A stretch of 38,057 bases of DNA from Candidatus Kaiserbacteria bacterium (GCA_023267655.1 JAHFMV010000011.1:1-38057); one strand, 5' to 3'. Shown: positions 21,441-30,073, counted from the first letter of the stretch. Numbers and translations are program-made. The notes: generated by a model not told the origin, from the letters alone.

Positions 21441-21935
21441 ATGAAATACAATTTTCAATTTTCAATTTTCAATTTTCAAAAAACCAGCTCACAGCGTGGC
21501 TTCACTATCCTGCTTGCCGCGCTTATTGCGTCCTTGGTGCTCGCCCTCGGTATCGCCGTTTTTTCCATTGCGCAGAAAGAGCTTATTCTCTCGTCAACGG
21601 GTCGCAATTCGGAACTCGCATTCTATGCGGCTGATACCGGTGCGGAATGCGCCCTCTATTGGGATATGCGGCACTCGGCGTTTGATCCCTTGTTGCCGGT
21701 TACGCCACTTACGTGTGATGGCAACGCGGCGATCAATGTCGCAGCGAGCGGCGTCTCGTATCCGGTTTCCTACACATTCAGTTTCGATCCGAACGGATAC
21801 TGCGTGCAGCTGACGGTCACGAAAGACACCGTGCATCCGCGAACTCGTATCCATGCCGACGGTTTTAGTGTTGCATGCAGCGATATCGAGGCCTCGGGGC
21901 GCGCGCTCCAGCGATCGGTTGAATTGACGTACTAG
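21441..21935 (+). CDS. PilX-type pilus-locus membrane protein
   Basis: 164 aa from the ATG at 21441, one base after the previous stop. The leader MKYNFQFSIFNFQKTSSQRG is made by four CAATTTT repeats. FTILLAALIASLVLALGIAVFSIAQKELIL is the membrane helix; it lacks the E5 of canonical pilins (FTILL, not FTLIE). AFYAADTGAECALYWDM is the PilX-type helix that follows. Last gene of the pilin cluster. Confidence 0.75.
   Translation: MKYNFQFSIFNFQKTSSQRGFTILLAALIASLVLALGIAVFSIAQKELILSSTGRNSELAFYAADTGAECALYWDMRHSAFDPLLPVTPLTCDGNAAINVAASGVSYPVSYTFSFDPNGYCVQLTVTKDTVHPRTRIHADGFSVACSDIEASGRALQRSVELTY
21449..21483 (+). repeat. CAATTTT x4 heptad repeat in the PilX-like leader
   Basis: Four exact copies of CAATTTT (21449-21476) and a final CAAAAAA. 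It matches the left arm at 20136 in sequence but has no inverted right arm nearby. Because 3 x 7 = 21 bases, the repeat encodes a 7-residue cycle (N-F-Q-F-S-I-F). Confidence 0.85.
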
Positions 21936-21946
21936 GGGTAGGGCGG

Positions 21947-22032
21947 TTAGCCACTAGCGACTTGCCACTAGGGAAACGCGAAACAAATTCCGGATTTTCT
22001 CTATTGGCTAGACCCTAGTGGCTAGTGGCTGA
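21947..22032. repeat. 7-bp-period inverted arms (GCCACTA type) before ligA
   Basis: Left arm 21947-21973: AGCCACT, AGCGACT, TGCCACT, AGGG. Right arm 22001-22032: ATTGGCT, AGACCCT, AGTGGCT, AGTGGCT, GA. Spacer 27 bases. It is the same type as 17537-17633, with similar spacer composition. The ligA -10 box begins seven bases downstream. Confidence 0.85.
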
Positions 22033-22041
22033 ATGCGATAA

Positions 22042-24066
<2,025 letters not shown>

Positions 24067-24125
24067 GGTATAAATTTAATACCCAACGGCAGGGCTGTGC
24101 CGTGTATCTCAAAGGAGAAGTTCCA

Positions 24126-25025
24126 ATGGGTTATCTGCTCATTATGGCCGCAATCCTGATCGGATTGTCTACAATAGGCTACTTCGTACCTCCGTACTAT
24201 CGAAGGCTTGCGCTCGTAGGTGGAATCGTGGCTCTACCGGCGTGGACTGTGTTGAATATGGTATACCAGGTTCCGGCGGGCTATTCCGGTCTGGTCTACG
24301 AGTTCGGCGGGATCGTCGGACAGAAAGGCGAAGGTTTGCAATGGGTCCTTCCCTGGAAGAGCGTCTATGCGGCAAGCGTGAAGGTCGAGCGTCACAAGTT
24401 CGACAAGCTCGATTCGTTCAGTCAGGAAACGCAAGATGTCTATGTGGCGGCGACCATCAACACTCAGGTCTCGCCCAGCGACATCCAGAACCTGTACCGC
24501 GACGTCGGCTCGAATTATTTCGAGGTGTTAATACTGCCGCGCGTTCTCCAGGCGTTCAAGGACGAGACGGTGAAGTATAAGAGCGTGGAGATCGCGCCAA
24601 ATCGCGAGAAGATCCGCGTCACTGTCAGAGAGAGGTTGACCAGAGAGCTGTCCAGCCATTCGATCACGGTTCAGGATTTGCTGCTGGACAACATCGCGTT
24701 CAGCAAGAAGTTCCAAGATGCGATCGAGGAGAAGCAGGCGCAGACCCAGATTGCGCTTGCAGAGAAGGAGAAGGTTGCTGCCGAGACGCAACGCGCCAAC
24801 CAAGCGATCGAGAAGGCAAAAGGCGAAGGCCAAGCCACACTCGAGCGAGCGAATAAGGAAGCCGAGGCAAATACTAAACTTGCGGCCTCGATCACTCCCG
24901 AGCTCGTGAACTACATCTGGGCGCAAAAGCTTGCACCGAATGTCAACGTGATGATGGTGCAACCGGGGCAAAATTTCATCATGAGTCCCGAGTTCCTTGG
25001 AAAGGGCAAGCAAGCGACTCGCTAG
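24126..25025 (+). CDS. SPFH/prohibitin-family membrane protein
   Basis: 299 aa from the ATG at 24126. The track's 24102 start is a GTG upstream of the Shine-Dalgarno and is unlikely. N-terminal hydrophobic segments (about 3-20 and 29-48), SPFH/band-7 domain (YSGLVYEFGGIVGQKGEGLQWV, VSPSDIQNLYRDVGSNYFEVLI), then a long coiled helix rich in Ala/Glu/Lys (KQAQTQIALAEKEKVAAETQRAN). This is the prohibitin/HflK-type plan: a membrane-anchored ring scaffold. No HflB/FtsH protease is in the window. Monocistronic with a strong terminator. Confidence 0.9.
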   Translation: MGYLLIMAAILIGLSTIGYFVPPYYRRLALVGGIVALPAWTVLNMVYQVPAGYSGLVYEFGGIVGQKGEGLQWVLPWKSVYAASVKVERHKFDKLDSFSQETQDVYVAATINTQVSPSDIQNLYRDVGSNYFEVLILPRVLQAFKDETVKYKSVEIAPNREKIRVTVRERLTRELSSHSITVQDLLLDNIAFSKKFQDAIEEKQAQTQIALAEKEKVAAETQRANQAIEKAKGEGQATLERANKEAEANTKLAASITPELVNYIWAQKLAPNVNVMMVQPGQNFIMSPEFLGKGKQATR

Positions 25026-25053
25026 CAAGCCACAAGACGGCGTAAGTTAAAAA

Positions 25054-25090
25054 CCCCCGAGCTGGAAACGGCTCGGGGGATCTTTTATTT
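25054..25090 (+). terminator. Intrinsic terminator after SPFH gene
   Basis: CCCCCGAGC (25054-25062), 8-base loop, GCTCGGGGG (25071-25079), then ATCTTTTATTT. A 9-bp GC-rich stem and T tract: a classic rho-independent terminator. Confidence 0.92.
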
Positions 25091-25116
25091 GCGATACGCT
25101 CATTTCAAAGTATAGT
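25089..25116 (+). promoter_or_regulatory. gatC promoter
   Basis: TTGCGA (25089-25094), 16-base spacer, TATAGT (25111-25116), then exactly six bases to the gatC ATG (25123). Leaderless start with a recognisable -35, unlike most of the leaderless set. Confidence 0.6.
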
Positions 25117-25122
25117 ATCGAG

Positions 25123-25410
25123 ATGATACAGGTTGACGTCAAAGCGCTTGCGAAGCTTGCGCGGCTGGAGGTTTCTGATGAGGAACTAGCGCGGCTGGAG
25201 AAAGAAATCCCGGCAATTTTAGGATTTGTGGAAACCATTCAAAAAGTTGCAACTGATGTGGTGGGACATGAAGAGGGGCTGCATAACGTCATGCGCGAGG
25301 ATGCGAATCCGCATGAAAGCGGGCTGTATACGGATGACCTATTGAAAGCCGCGCCGGCCGTTCGGGATAACCAAGTCGTGGTTAAACAGGTGATTTCACG
25401 AAAAAAATAG
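25123..25410 (+). CDS. gatC: Asp-tRNA(Asn)/Glu-tRNA(Gln) amidotransferase subunit GatC
   Basis: 95 aa. VKALAKLARLEVSDEELARLEKEIPAILGFVETIQKV is the GatC N-terminal helix pair; MREDANPHESGLYTDDLLKAAPAVRDNQVVV is the C-terminal belt, close to the family's R-D-x-P...LL-NAP motif. GatC stabilises GatA and links it to GatB. Unusually, gatA is 1.1 kb away with three unrelated genes between. Confidence 0.93.
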   Translation: MIQVDVKALAKLARLEVSDEELARLEKEIPAILGFVETIQKVATDVVGHEEGLHNVMREDANPHESGLYTDDLLKAAPAVRDNQVVVKQVISRKK

Positions 25411-25416
25411 AAAACG

Positions 25417-25818
25417 CTAAGTTAATACTTCACATCGCAATTCGTTGTCCGCACCGCTTAAGATTTGCGGAGTTGTATACCGGTCCGAGAAGCCGATACG
25501 GAGAGCATAGAAAATATGCGCTGCGATTTCATGCGAATCGATATAGCCTTTGAATAATCCTTCTACATACGCGTCATAAAAATCAAAACGAGGCGGAGCA
25601 ACTGATGTTAATCGAGACTCCGCAAAAATAGGTTCAAGCAGTCCGGACCATATCGTGACGTAATCATGGTCCTTACTCAAATAGAGATTCAATCGCAAAA
25701 AGTCTGGCTCTCCACTCACTGCTGCATGATTTTTATATTCAAACACCGAGACACCGCCGGGAAATTCAAAGTTGTGCAATCGGATGAAGTTGAATGAGAG
25801 TGGATCAAATACCGGCAT
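25417..25818 (-). CDS. Hypothetical protein inserted between gatC and gatA
   Basis: 133 aa from the ATG at 25818 (MPVFDPLSFNFIRLHNFEF). The track's 25839 start is an upstream GTG. TATACT on this strand (25828-25833) ends nine bases before the ATG. The protein is soluble and mixed alpha/beta with many aromatics (FDFYDAYVEGLFKGYIDSHEIAAHIFYALRIGF). No known motif is recognised. It is transcribed against gatC and gatA. Confidence 0.55.
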   Translation of the reverse strand: MPVFDPLSFNFIRLHNFEFPGGVSVFEYKNHAAVSGEPDFLRLNLYLSKDHDYVTIWSGLLEPIFAESRLTSVAPPRFDFYDAYVEGLFKGYIDSHEIAAHIFYALRIGFSDRYTTPQILSGADNELRCEVLT

Positions 25819-25893
25819 ACATTTTCCAGTATACCGCACAAGAACTTATGCCCCTTACGTGCATATCACCTCGTCTGATGGTATCCTGAAGCC

Positions 25894-26094
25894 ATGGCAA
25901 AACCGAAAGACTGGTCTCATCTCTTCAAGAAGTATCGTGGCAAATGGGTTGCGCTTGCCGAGGACGATACGACGGTGGTCGCATCGGGTATCTCGGCGCG
26001 AGAAGCTCGAAATGCCGCCTTGAAAAAGACGCCGCGGCACTTCCTTTTACGCGTCCCGGAGCGCGATGAAATCTTTCTTGGATATGCGCTTTGA
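25894..26094 (+). CDS. DUF5678-type small protein
   Basis: 66 aa. HLFKKYRGKWVALAEDDTTVVASGISAREARNAALKKTPRHFLLRVPERDEIFL fits the DUF5678 pattern: K-Y-x-G-x-W-V-A, a turn, V-x-SG-x-S-x-x-E-A, then a basic strand. TATCCT (25882-25887) plus six bases marks a leaderless start. It overlaps the retropepsin-like gene by 29 bases, so the two are probably made together. Family function unknown. Confidence 0.7.
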   Translation: MAKPKDWSHLFKKYRGKWVALAEDDTTVVASGISAREARNAALKKTPRHFLLRVPERDEIFLGYAL

Positions 26095-26527
26095 GTACAA
26101 GCGCTACCATGGCATCACGGATTCGGACATCGGCCGCCCCGTAATTCCAATTACGCTCTACAACCCACATGCGGCGTCTGCACCTTCAGTCGGCTATCAT
26201 GGCCTGGTCGATAGTGGTGCTGATTTTTGCGTATTCTCACGTGAAATCGCCGAACTTCTCGAGATTGATCTCACTGCGGGTGAACGGTACTCCGGAACAG
26301 GTCCTGTGGCTAGCGAGAGCCGACCTGTCTATTTCCACGAGATCGAGATTGGTATCGGCCCCTATGGCAGTCGTCTTCGCGTGCCTGTCTGGGCAGGTTT
26401 TATGCCCGATCTCACTGACTCTGGGTATGGCCTCCTTGGGCGGCACGGCTTCTTCAGCAGCCTTACATTCGTAAAATTTAAGGAAACTGATAGTATCCTC
26501 GAAATCGGCAAACAACGCCGCGTATGA
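26066..26527 (+). CDS. Retropepsin-like aspartic protease domain protein
   Basis: 153 aa. LVDSGADFCVFSREIAELLEID carries the D-S-G catalytic motif of single-lobe aspartic proteases. RPVIPITL before it and PVWAGFMPDLTDSGYGLLGRHGFF after it match the flanking strands and the (V/I)LG-type second motif (YGLLGR). There is no membrane segment or transposon domain, so it is not an obvious retroelement part. It is coupled to the DUF5678-type gene upstream, and its TGA overlaps the gatA ATG (ATGA). The substrate is unknown; such pairs are often treated as small regulatory modules. Confidence 0.75.
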   Translation: MKSFLDMRFEYKRYHGITDSDIGRPVIPITLYNPHAASAPSVGYHGLVDSGADFCVFSREIAELLEIDLTAGERYSGTGPVASESRPVYFHEIEIGIGPYGSRLRVPVWAGFMPDLTDSGYGLLGRHGFFSSLTFVKFKETDSILEIGKQRRV

Positions 26528-27939
26528 TCGAACTCTCAACACTCACCATCGCACAAGCCCGCACAGCGCTCGATGAGAAAGAATATTCTGCACTCGATCT
26601 CACGAATGCGTATTTGGAAAATATCGCGAAGAAGGACGGCGATATACACGCGTATCTCGAAGTGTGGGCTGATTCAGCGCGTGCGGAAGCGAAAAAGGCG
26701 GACGAAATGATTGCGGCGGGGAAATCACTTCCTCTCACGGGTATTCCACTTGCGATTAAGGATAATATTCTGATCAAAGGTCGCATCGCAAGTGCTGCGT
26801 CAAAAATCCTTGAGAACTATCGCGCATCGTACGATGCGACGGTCATTGAAAAATTGAAAGCGCATGGTGCGGTGTTTCTCGGCCGCACTAACATGGACGA
26901 ATTTGCGCATGGGTCATCGACGGAAAATTCGGCATATGGCCCGACGAAAAATCCGCGCGATACGTCGCGTGTTCCTGGAGGCTCTTCGGGTGGCTCTGCC
27001 GCAGCTGTGGCAGGGGATTTGGCGCTTGGGGCACTTGGATCAGATACTGGCGGCTCTATTAGGCAGCCGGCCGCGCATTGCGGCCTCGTCGGCCTCAAAC
27101 CGACCTACGGCGCCGTCTCGCGCTTTGGCCTCATCGCGATGGGATCGTCTCTCGATCAGATTGGGCCGCTTACGAAAACCACCGCAGACGCCGAGATCAT
27201 ATTTAATGCAATCCATGGGCACGACGCAAACGACTCAACATCGCTGCCTGACACGACGAGAGAAATAAAAAAGCCAAAAACACTCGGTGTTCCGCGCGCG
27301 TTCCTTGCGAGCGGCGTTGATCCGGATGTTTTGGAGACATTTAATGCCACGCTCGAAAAATTGAAAAGCGCCGGTTACGAAATCAGAGATGTCGATATGC
27401 CGACACTTCCGTACGGCCTCGCGGTCTACTACGTAATCATGCCCGCAGAAGTTTCCACTAACCTTGCACGATTCGACGGTATTCGCTACGGACTTTCGGT
27501 ACCTGCAGATTCGATCGGGGTAGTGTATACGAAGACGCGTGGCGCGGGCTTTGGCCCTGAAGCGCGTCGCAGAATCCTCCTCGGTACGTTTGTGCTCTCC
27601 TCCGGCTATGCTGACGCGTACTATCGCAAAGCGCGTGCCGTTCGTTCGCTCATTCGTAAAGAATTTGAAAAAGCGTTTATGAGCGTCGATGCGATTGTCC
27701 TTCCCACGACGCCCGCGCCCGCATTCAAGCTTGGGGAGAAAACCGCGGATCCGCTCGCGATGTACGCCGAAGATATTTTCTCCGTGCCGGTCAATCTTGC
27801 AGGAGTGCCTGCGGTTTCCGTCCCATCGGGGACAGTCGTGCGCGACGGCGTCAACCTTCCTCTTGGGTTCCAAATCATCGCCCCACAGAGCGCTGAAGCG
27901 ACACTGTTTGCGGTCGCTCTTGACGTTGAATCCCGTTAG
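26524..27939 (+). CDS. gatA: Aspartyl/glutamyl-tRNA amidotransferase subunit GatA
   Basis: 471 aa. Amidase signature with Lys79 (PLAIKDN), cis-Ser154 (PGGSSGGSAAA) and nucleophile Ser178 (SDTGGSIRQPA), the same numbering as well-studied GatA enzymes. It releases ammonia from glutamine for transamidation of mischarged tRNA, with GatC and GatB. gatB is not in the window. The start is coupled (ATGA) to the retropepsin-like gene, so gatA expression depends on that upstream pair rather than on gatC. Confidence 0.96.
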   Translation: MIELSTLTIAQARTALDEKEYSALDLTNAYLENIAKKDGDIHAYLEVWADSARAEAKKADEMIAAGKSLPLTGIPLAIKDNILIKGRIASAASKILENYRASYDATVIEKLKAHGAVFLGRTNMDEFAHGSSTENSAYGPTKNPRDTSRVPGGSSGGSAAAVAGDLALGALGSDTGGSIRQPAAHCGLVGLKPTYGAVSRFGLIAMGSSLDQIGPLTKTTADAEIIFNAIHGHDANDSTSLPDTTREIKKPKTLGVPRAFLASGVDPDVLETFNATLEKLKSAGYEIRDVDMPTLPYGLAVYYVIMPAEVSTNLARFDGIRYGLSVPADSIGVVYTKTRGAGFGPEARRRILLGTFVLSSGYADAYYRKARAVRSLIRKEFEKAFMSVDAIVLPTTPAPAFKLGEKTADPLAMYAEDIFSVPVNLAGVPAVSVPSGTVVRDGVNLPLGFQIIAPQSAEATLFAVALDVESR

Positions 27940-27962
27940 AAGTCGGGGACTTCTAACGGGAT
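27930..27962. repeat. Perfect 14-bp palindrome over the gatA stop
   Basis: ATCCCGTTAGAAGT (27930-27943), loop CGGGG, ACTTCTAACGGGAT (27949-27962). The gatA stop TAG lies in the left arm. There is no T tract. The core CCCGTTAGA is shared with the inverted repeat around the pilB promoter (12738/12838). Confidence 0.85.
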
Positions 27963-28006
27963 TGAAATGCGGAATATCGATTACGGTAATCGGTTATACT
28001 TGTGGC

Positions 28007-28693
28007 ATGGGAGAAGTTCAAGGGGTCACCGACTCCACTGAAATGGACGCTGCAGCGCAGCAGGCGGCGACGCAAGATACGCAACCATCACAATTCCGGC
28101 AGGACGTGAGCGGAGGATTTCAGAACACCAAAGATCTTCTCCAGAAAACGGAGCAGCCACAGTGGGTTCCGATCATCACGCAAGAAATGCGCACCGGTTG
28201 GACACAAGAGACGGTGTTCGCGCTCTGGGGCGGGATATTTCCGTTTTCGCTCCTGCTTTCCTTGTTGTTTGCCGTGGGAATAATCTACTGCGCGATGCGC
28301 ATCTTGCATATCCGCCGCGCAGAATGGGCAGGGTATCGGAAGGTGGCACACACGGTCACCGCCGAAGACATCCCACAGACACAGCTGCGTTGGAATCGGG
28401 TGCTCGAACACGCGAATTCCGCCGACGAGCACAAGTGGCGTCTCGCGATCCTCGAAGCCGATATCATGTTGAACGAGCTCTTGGATTTACAAGGATACAA
28501 AGGTGAGACGATCGCCGAGAAAATGAAGCAGGTGAGCCGCACGAATTTTAATTTCGTTGACGACGCGTGGGAAGCGCACAAAGTCCGCAACAAAGTCGCC
28601 CACGAAGGCATCGAATACCACATCGACGAACGCGAAAAAAACCACGTGATTAATTTGTATCAGCGCGTGTTTAGGGAGTTTGGGTTTATTTGA
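28007..28693 (+). CDS. Membrane protein with HEPN-like C-terminus
   Basis: 228 aa. TATACT (27995-28000) plus six bases defines the leaderless ATG at 28007, excluding the long track ORF 27689. Residues 1-50 are Gln/Thr/Ala-rich and disordered. One membrane segment lies at about 71-98 (FALWGGIFPFSLLLSLLFAVGIIYCAM). The cytoplasmic part ends DDAWEAHKVRNKVAHEG with R194-x4-H199, the R-x4-6-H motif of HEPN ribonuclease-type domains, within a helical region (LNELLDLQGYKGETIAEKMKQV). No MNT partner is adjacent. The enzymatic role is unproven. Confidence 0.6.
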   Translation: MGEVQGVTDSTEMDAAAQQAATQDTQPSQFRQDVSGGFQNTKDLLQKTEQPQWVPIITQEMRTGWTQETVFALWGGIFPFSLLLSLLFAVGIIYCAMRILHIRRAEWAGYRKVAHTVTAEDIPQTQLRWNRVLEHANSADEHKWRLAILEADIMLNELLDLQGYKGETIAEKMKQVSRTNFNFVDDAWEAHKVRNKVAHEGIEYHIDEREKNHVINLYQRVFREFGFI

Positions 28694-28717
28694 GTTAATG
28701 AAAATATTTGATATAAT
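28690..28717 (+). promoter_or_regulatory. Promoter of the initiator tRNA
   Basis: TTGAGT (28690-28695), 16-base spacer, TATAAT (28712-28717). Transcription from about 28724 would leave a leader of about 28 bases before the mature tRNA 5' end. Confidence 0.65.
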
Positions 28718-28751
28718 GCAAAGACTGTTGAGCTAAGGCTCGCAGTGAGAT

Positions 28752-29048
28752 AGCGGGGTGGAGCAGTAGTAGCTCGCCAGGCTCACATGGGCTCATATGT
28801 CAGTAACGATATATGGAATCTCTGTCAAATTCGGTGAAGTCTTCCTCGAAATGGGAGTGATAATACCGAGCCAAGCATACAGAAATGTATGAAGGTGTAG
28901 AGACTAGATGGCAGATTCCCGAATCCCGAAAGGGAAGGGAAAAGGTATAGTCCAGACCACAAAGGCGGCACGAAAGTGTTTAGCCGCGGTGAAAACCGTA
29001 GCGGTAGGCATAACCTGGAGGTCGGGGGTGCAAGTCCCTCCCCCGCAA
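28752..29048 (+). tRNA. Initiator tRNA-fMet (CAU) split by a group I intron
   Basis: Exon 1 (28752-28783) gives acceptor AGCGGGG, D stem GAGC/GCTC and anticodon 5' stem CCAGG plus CT. Exon 2 (29009-29048) gives CATAA, 3' stem CCTGG, T arm GGGGG/CCCTC and acceptor CCCCGCA with A73. The joined anticodon loop is CTCATAA, anticodon CAU. Position 1-72 is an A-A mismatch, the mark of bacterial initiator tRNA. CCA is not encoded. Oddities: the D loop (AGTAGTA) lacks the G18-G19 pair, and the T loop is TGCAAGT with G at position 55. Confidence 0.9.
28784..29008 (+). ncRNA. Group I intron in tRNA-fMet, 225 nt
   Basis: Inserted between U33 and C34. Exon 1 ends with U, the intron ends with G, as group I splicing requires. 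P1 can form between exon GGCU and intron GGCU across the CACAUG loop. Core elements are in order: P (TTCGGTGAAG), Q (AATACCGAGCCAAG), R (AGAGACTAGATGG) and S (AAGGTATAGTCCAGACC). These match the conserved P/Q/R/S strings of tRNA-type (IC3-like) group I introns. It has no homing-endonuclease ORF; the ORF-track entries here are shadows. Confidence 0.9.
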
Positions 29049-29061
29049 CAAAATACGCACG

Positions 29062-29090
29062 AGTTCCCACGAGGGAACTTTTGCTTTTTC
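29062..29090. terminator. Terminator after tRNA-fMet
   Basis: AGTTCCC (29062-29068), loop ACGA, GGGAACT (29073-29079), then TTTTGCTTTTT. It would also serve minus-strand transcripts arriving from the right, though the T tract is weaker there. Confidence 0.85.
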
Positions 29091-29111
29091 AGCAACAGAA
29101 TCATAGGTTTT

Positions 29112-29150
29112 TTACGGCCATCCTTTTTTGCGCAATTTCTTCGCAGGCAT
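29112..29150 (-). CDS. Possible 12-residue basic micro-peptide
   Basis: Minus strand ATG at 29150, stop TAA at 29112-29114, product MPAKKLRKKGWP. AGGAG lies six bases upstream (plus-strand 29157-29161), an ideal ribosome site, and a consensus-like promoter (29199-29227) lies about 42 bases upstream of the ATG. It is too short to judge by coding bias. It could be a translated micro-peptide, a leader peptide or a chance ORF. Confidence 0.35.
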   Translation of the reverse strand: MPAKKLRKKGWP

Positions 29151-29198
29151 GGCGATCTCCTGTGTAGTGACCCTTTGCAGGCTTCCGCCTCTGAAGTC

Positions 29199-29227
29199 AC
29201 CCTACAACGGGCAGGTTGATAAATCAA
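29199..29227 (-). promoter_or_regulatory. Candidate minus-strand promoter
   Basis: On the minus strand: TTGATT (29227-29222), 17-base spacer, TAGGGT (29204-29199). It points at the micro-ORF 29112-29150. The same -10 form, TAGGGT, occurs before the sigma gene at 36182. Confidence 0.45.
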
Positions 29228-29233
29228 TAAAAT

Positions 29234-29266
29234 GACCACGGGCGAATTCTCACCCGTGGTCTTTTT
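29234..29266. terminator. Bidirectional-type terminator
   Basis: GACCACGGG (29234-29242), 10-base loop, CCCGTGGTC (29253-29261), TTTTT. On the minus strand it would end the 30073-29322 operon, with ATTTTATT as T tract. No plus-strand gene precedes it closely. Confidence 0.85.
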
Positions 29267-29321
29267 GAACAGCTTTCGCTGTGATGTCGTTCTACGCAGC
29301 GTTTGCGTGTTCGCTGTAGTT

Positions 29322-29516
29322 TTATGCACGTTGCCGAGCATCTTTCGCCCAGTCAGTCCTACCGGCCGAGTCGCAAAGACCGGCGAAGTACAGGGATGCC
29401 GCTGCGAGATTGCGAAGTGCTTTTTCACTGAGTTGCTCGCAACGTTCAGGACTATCGGCGTCCATAATGCTTACGCGCAAAAAACCGATAGATGTACCCT
29501 TGTCGTTCATGGTCAT
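29322..29516 (-). CDS. Hypothetical protein, 64 aa
   Basis: MTMNDKGTSIGFLRVSIMDADSPERCEQLSEKALRNLAAASLYFAGLCD... Mixed helix, two Cys, no membrane segment. The start overlaps the stop of the 186-aa gene by 4 bases (ATGA-type coupling), so the two form one operon ending at the 29234 terminator. Not recognised as a family. Confidence 0.55.
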   Translation of the reverse strand: MTMNDKGTSIGFLRVSIMDADSPERCEQLSEKALRNLAAASLYFAGLCDSAGRTDWAKDARQRA

Positions 29517-30073
29517 GCTCCTTGCTCTTCGGTTGCAGTCGAGTTGACTTCGCGCAGTTTCGGTCTTGCCTTCGATATAGTGAGGCCGAAAGCGGCCGCG
29601 AGCGGGTCATCGAGATCCATCGGATCAGTTGGATGTTCCAATTCGTTATCGAAGTGCATGGTGATGCAATGCACGTCCCATTGCACCAAGGCAACCTTCG
29701 AAATACTCCAGCGCTTCTGAACGAGCCATTCGAGAGCTGCCTGCGCGCCCGTACAGTCGATATCAACTGGACCAGCGTCAGGGGAAATGCGTTCAAACGT
29801 AAATCGCACCCGTTTGAATAATTTCCACTTCTTTTTCGATACCTCGTCGACAAAGCGTGCGTCAGTGAGCCGAAGCCCGTGACGCTCGAGGACGTGTGGC
29901 AGTTCCGAAGGTACGGCGCAGTGCCGCTCCAACAAGGGTCGGCCTTTCTGCAATGCGAACCTCTTTTCACGCGCCGTTTCCGTATTCGGATCATGGCGAC
30001 GGATAGCCTTTGGCAACGCGTCGTTGTTGCTGAACCGAAATTCGATCAGTACTCGTCCTGCTTGAGCGAGCAT
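29513..30073 (-). CDS. Hypothetical protein, 186 aa
   Basis: Start ATG at 30073 with AGGAGT (plus 30081-30086) upstream. Basic N-terminal half (KKKWKLFKRVRFTFERI), then DIDCTGAQAALEWLVQKRWSISKVALVQWDVHCITMHFDNELEHPTDPMDLDDPLAAAFG and a disordered C-terminus. No catalytic motif or membrane segment is recognised. First gene of a two-gene minus-strand operon. Confidence 0.6.
   Translation of the reverse strand: MLAQAGRVLIEFRFSNNDALPKAIRRHDPNTETAREKRFALQKGRPLLERHCAVPSELPHVLERHGLRLTDARFVDEVSKKKWKLFKRVRFTFERISPDAGPVDIDCTGAQAALEWLVQKRWSISKVALVQWDVHCITMHFDNELEHPTDPMDLDDPLAAAFGLTISKARPKLREVNSTATEEQGA

Noticed and set aside
14981-22032. CRISPR array
   Set aside because: The tandem repeats have a 7-bp period with no 20-40 bp repeats and spacers, and there are no cas1/cas2. 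The Cas4-like gene at 436 is far away and alone.
25417-27939. gatB in the gat region
   Set aside because: No GatB-type sequence is present between gatC and the tRNA; it must be elsewhere in the genome.
28904-29428. 174-aa minus-strand ORF and 103-aa plus-strand ORF over the tRNA region
   Set aside because: They run through the tRNA exon, the intron core and two terminators, so they are chance ORFs. A homing endonuclease reading was considered; no LAGLIDADG or GIY-YIG motif is present.
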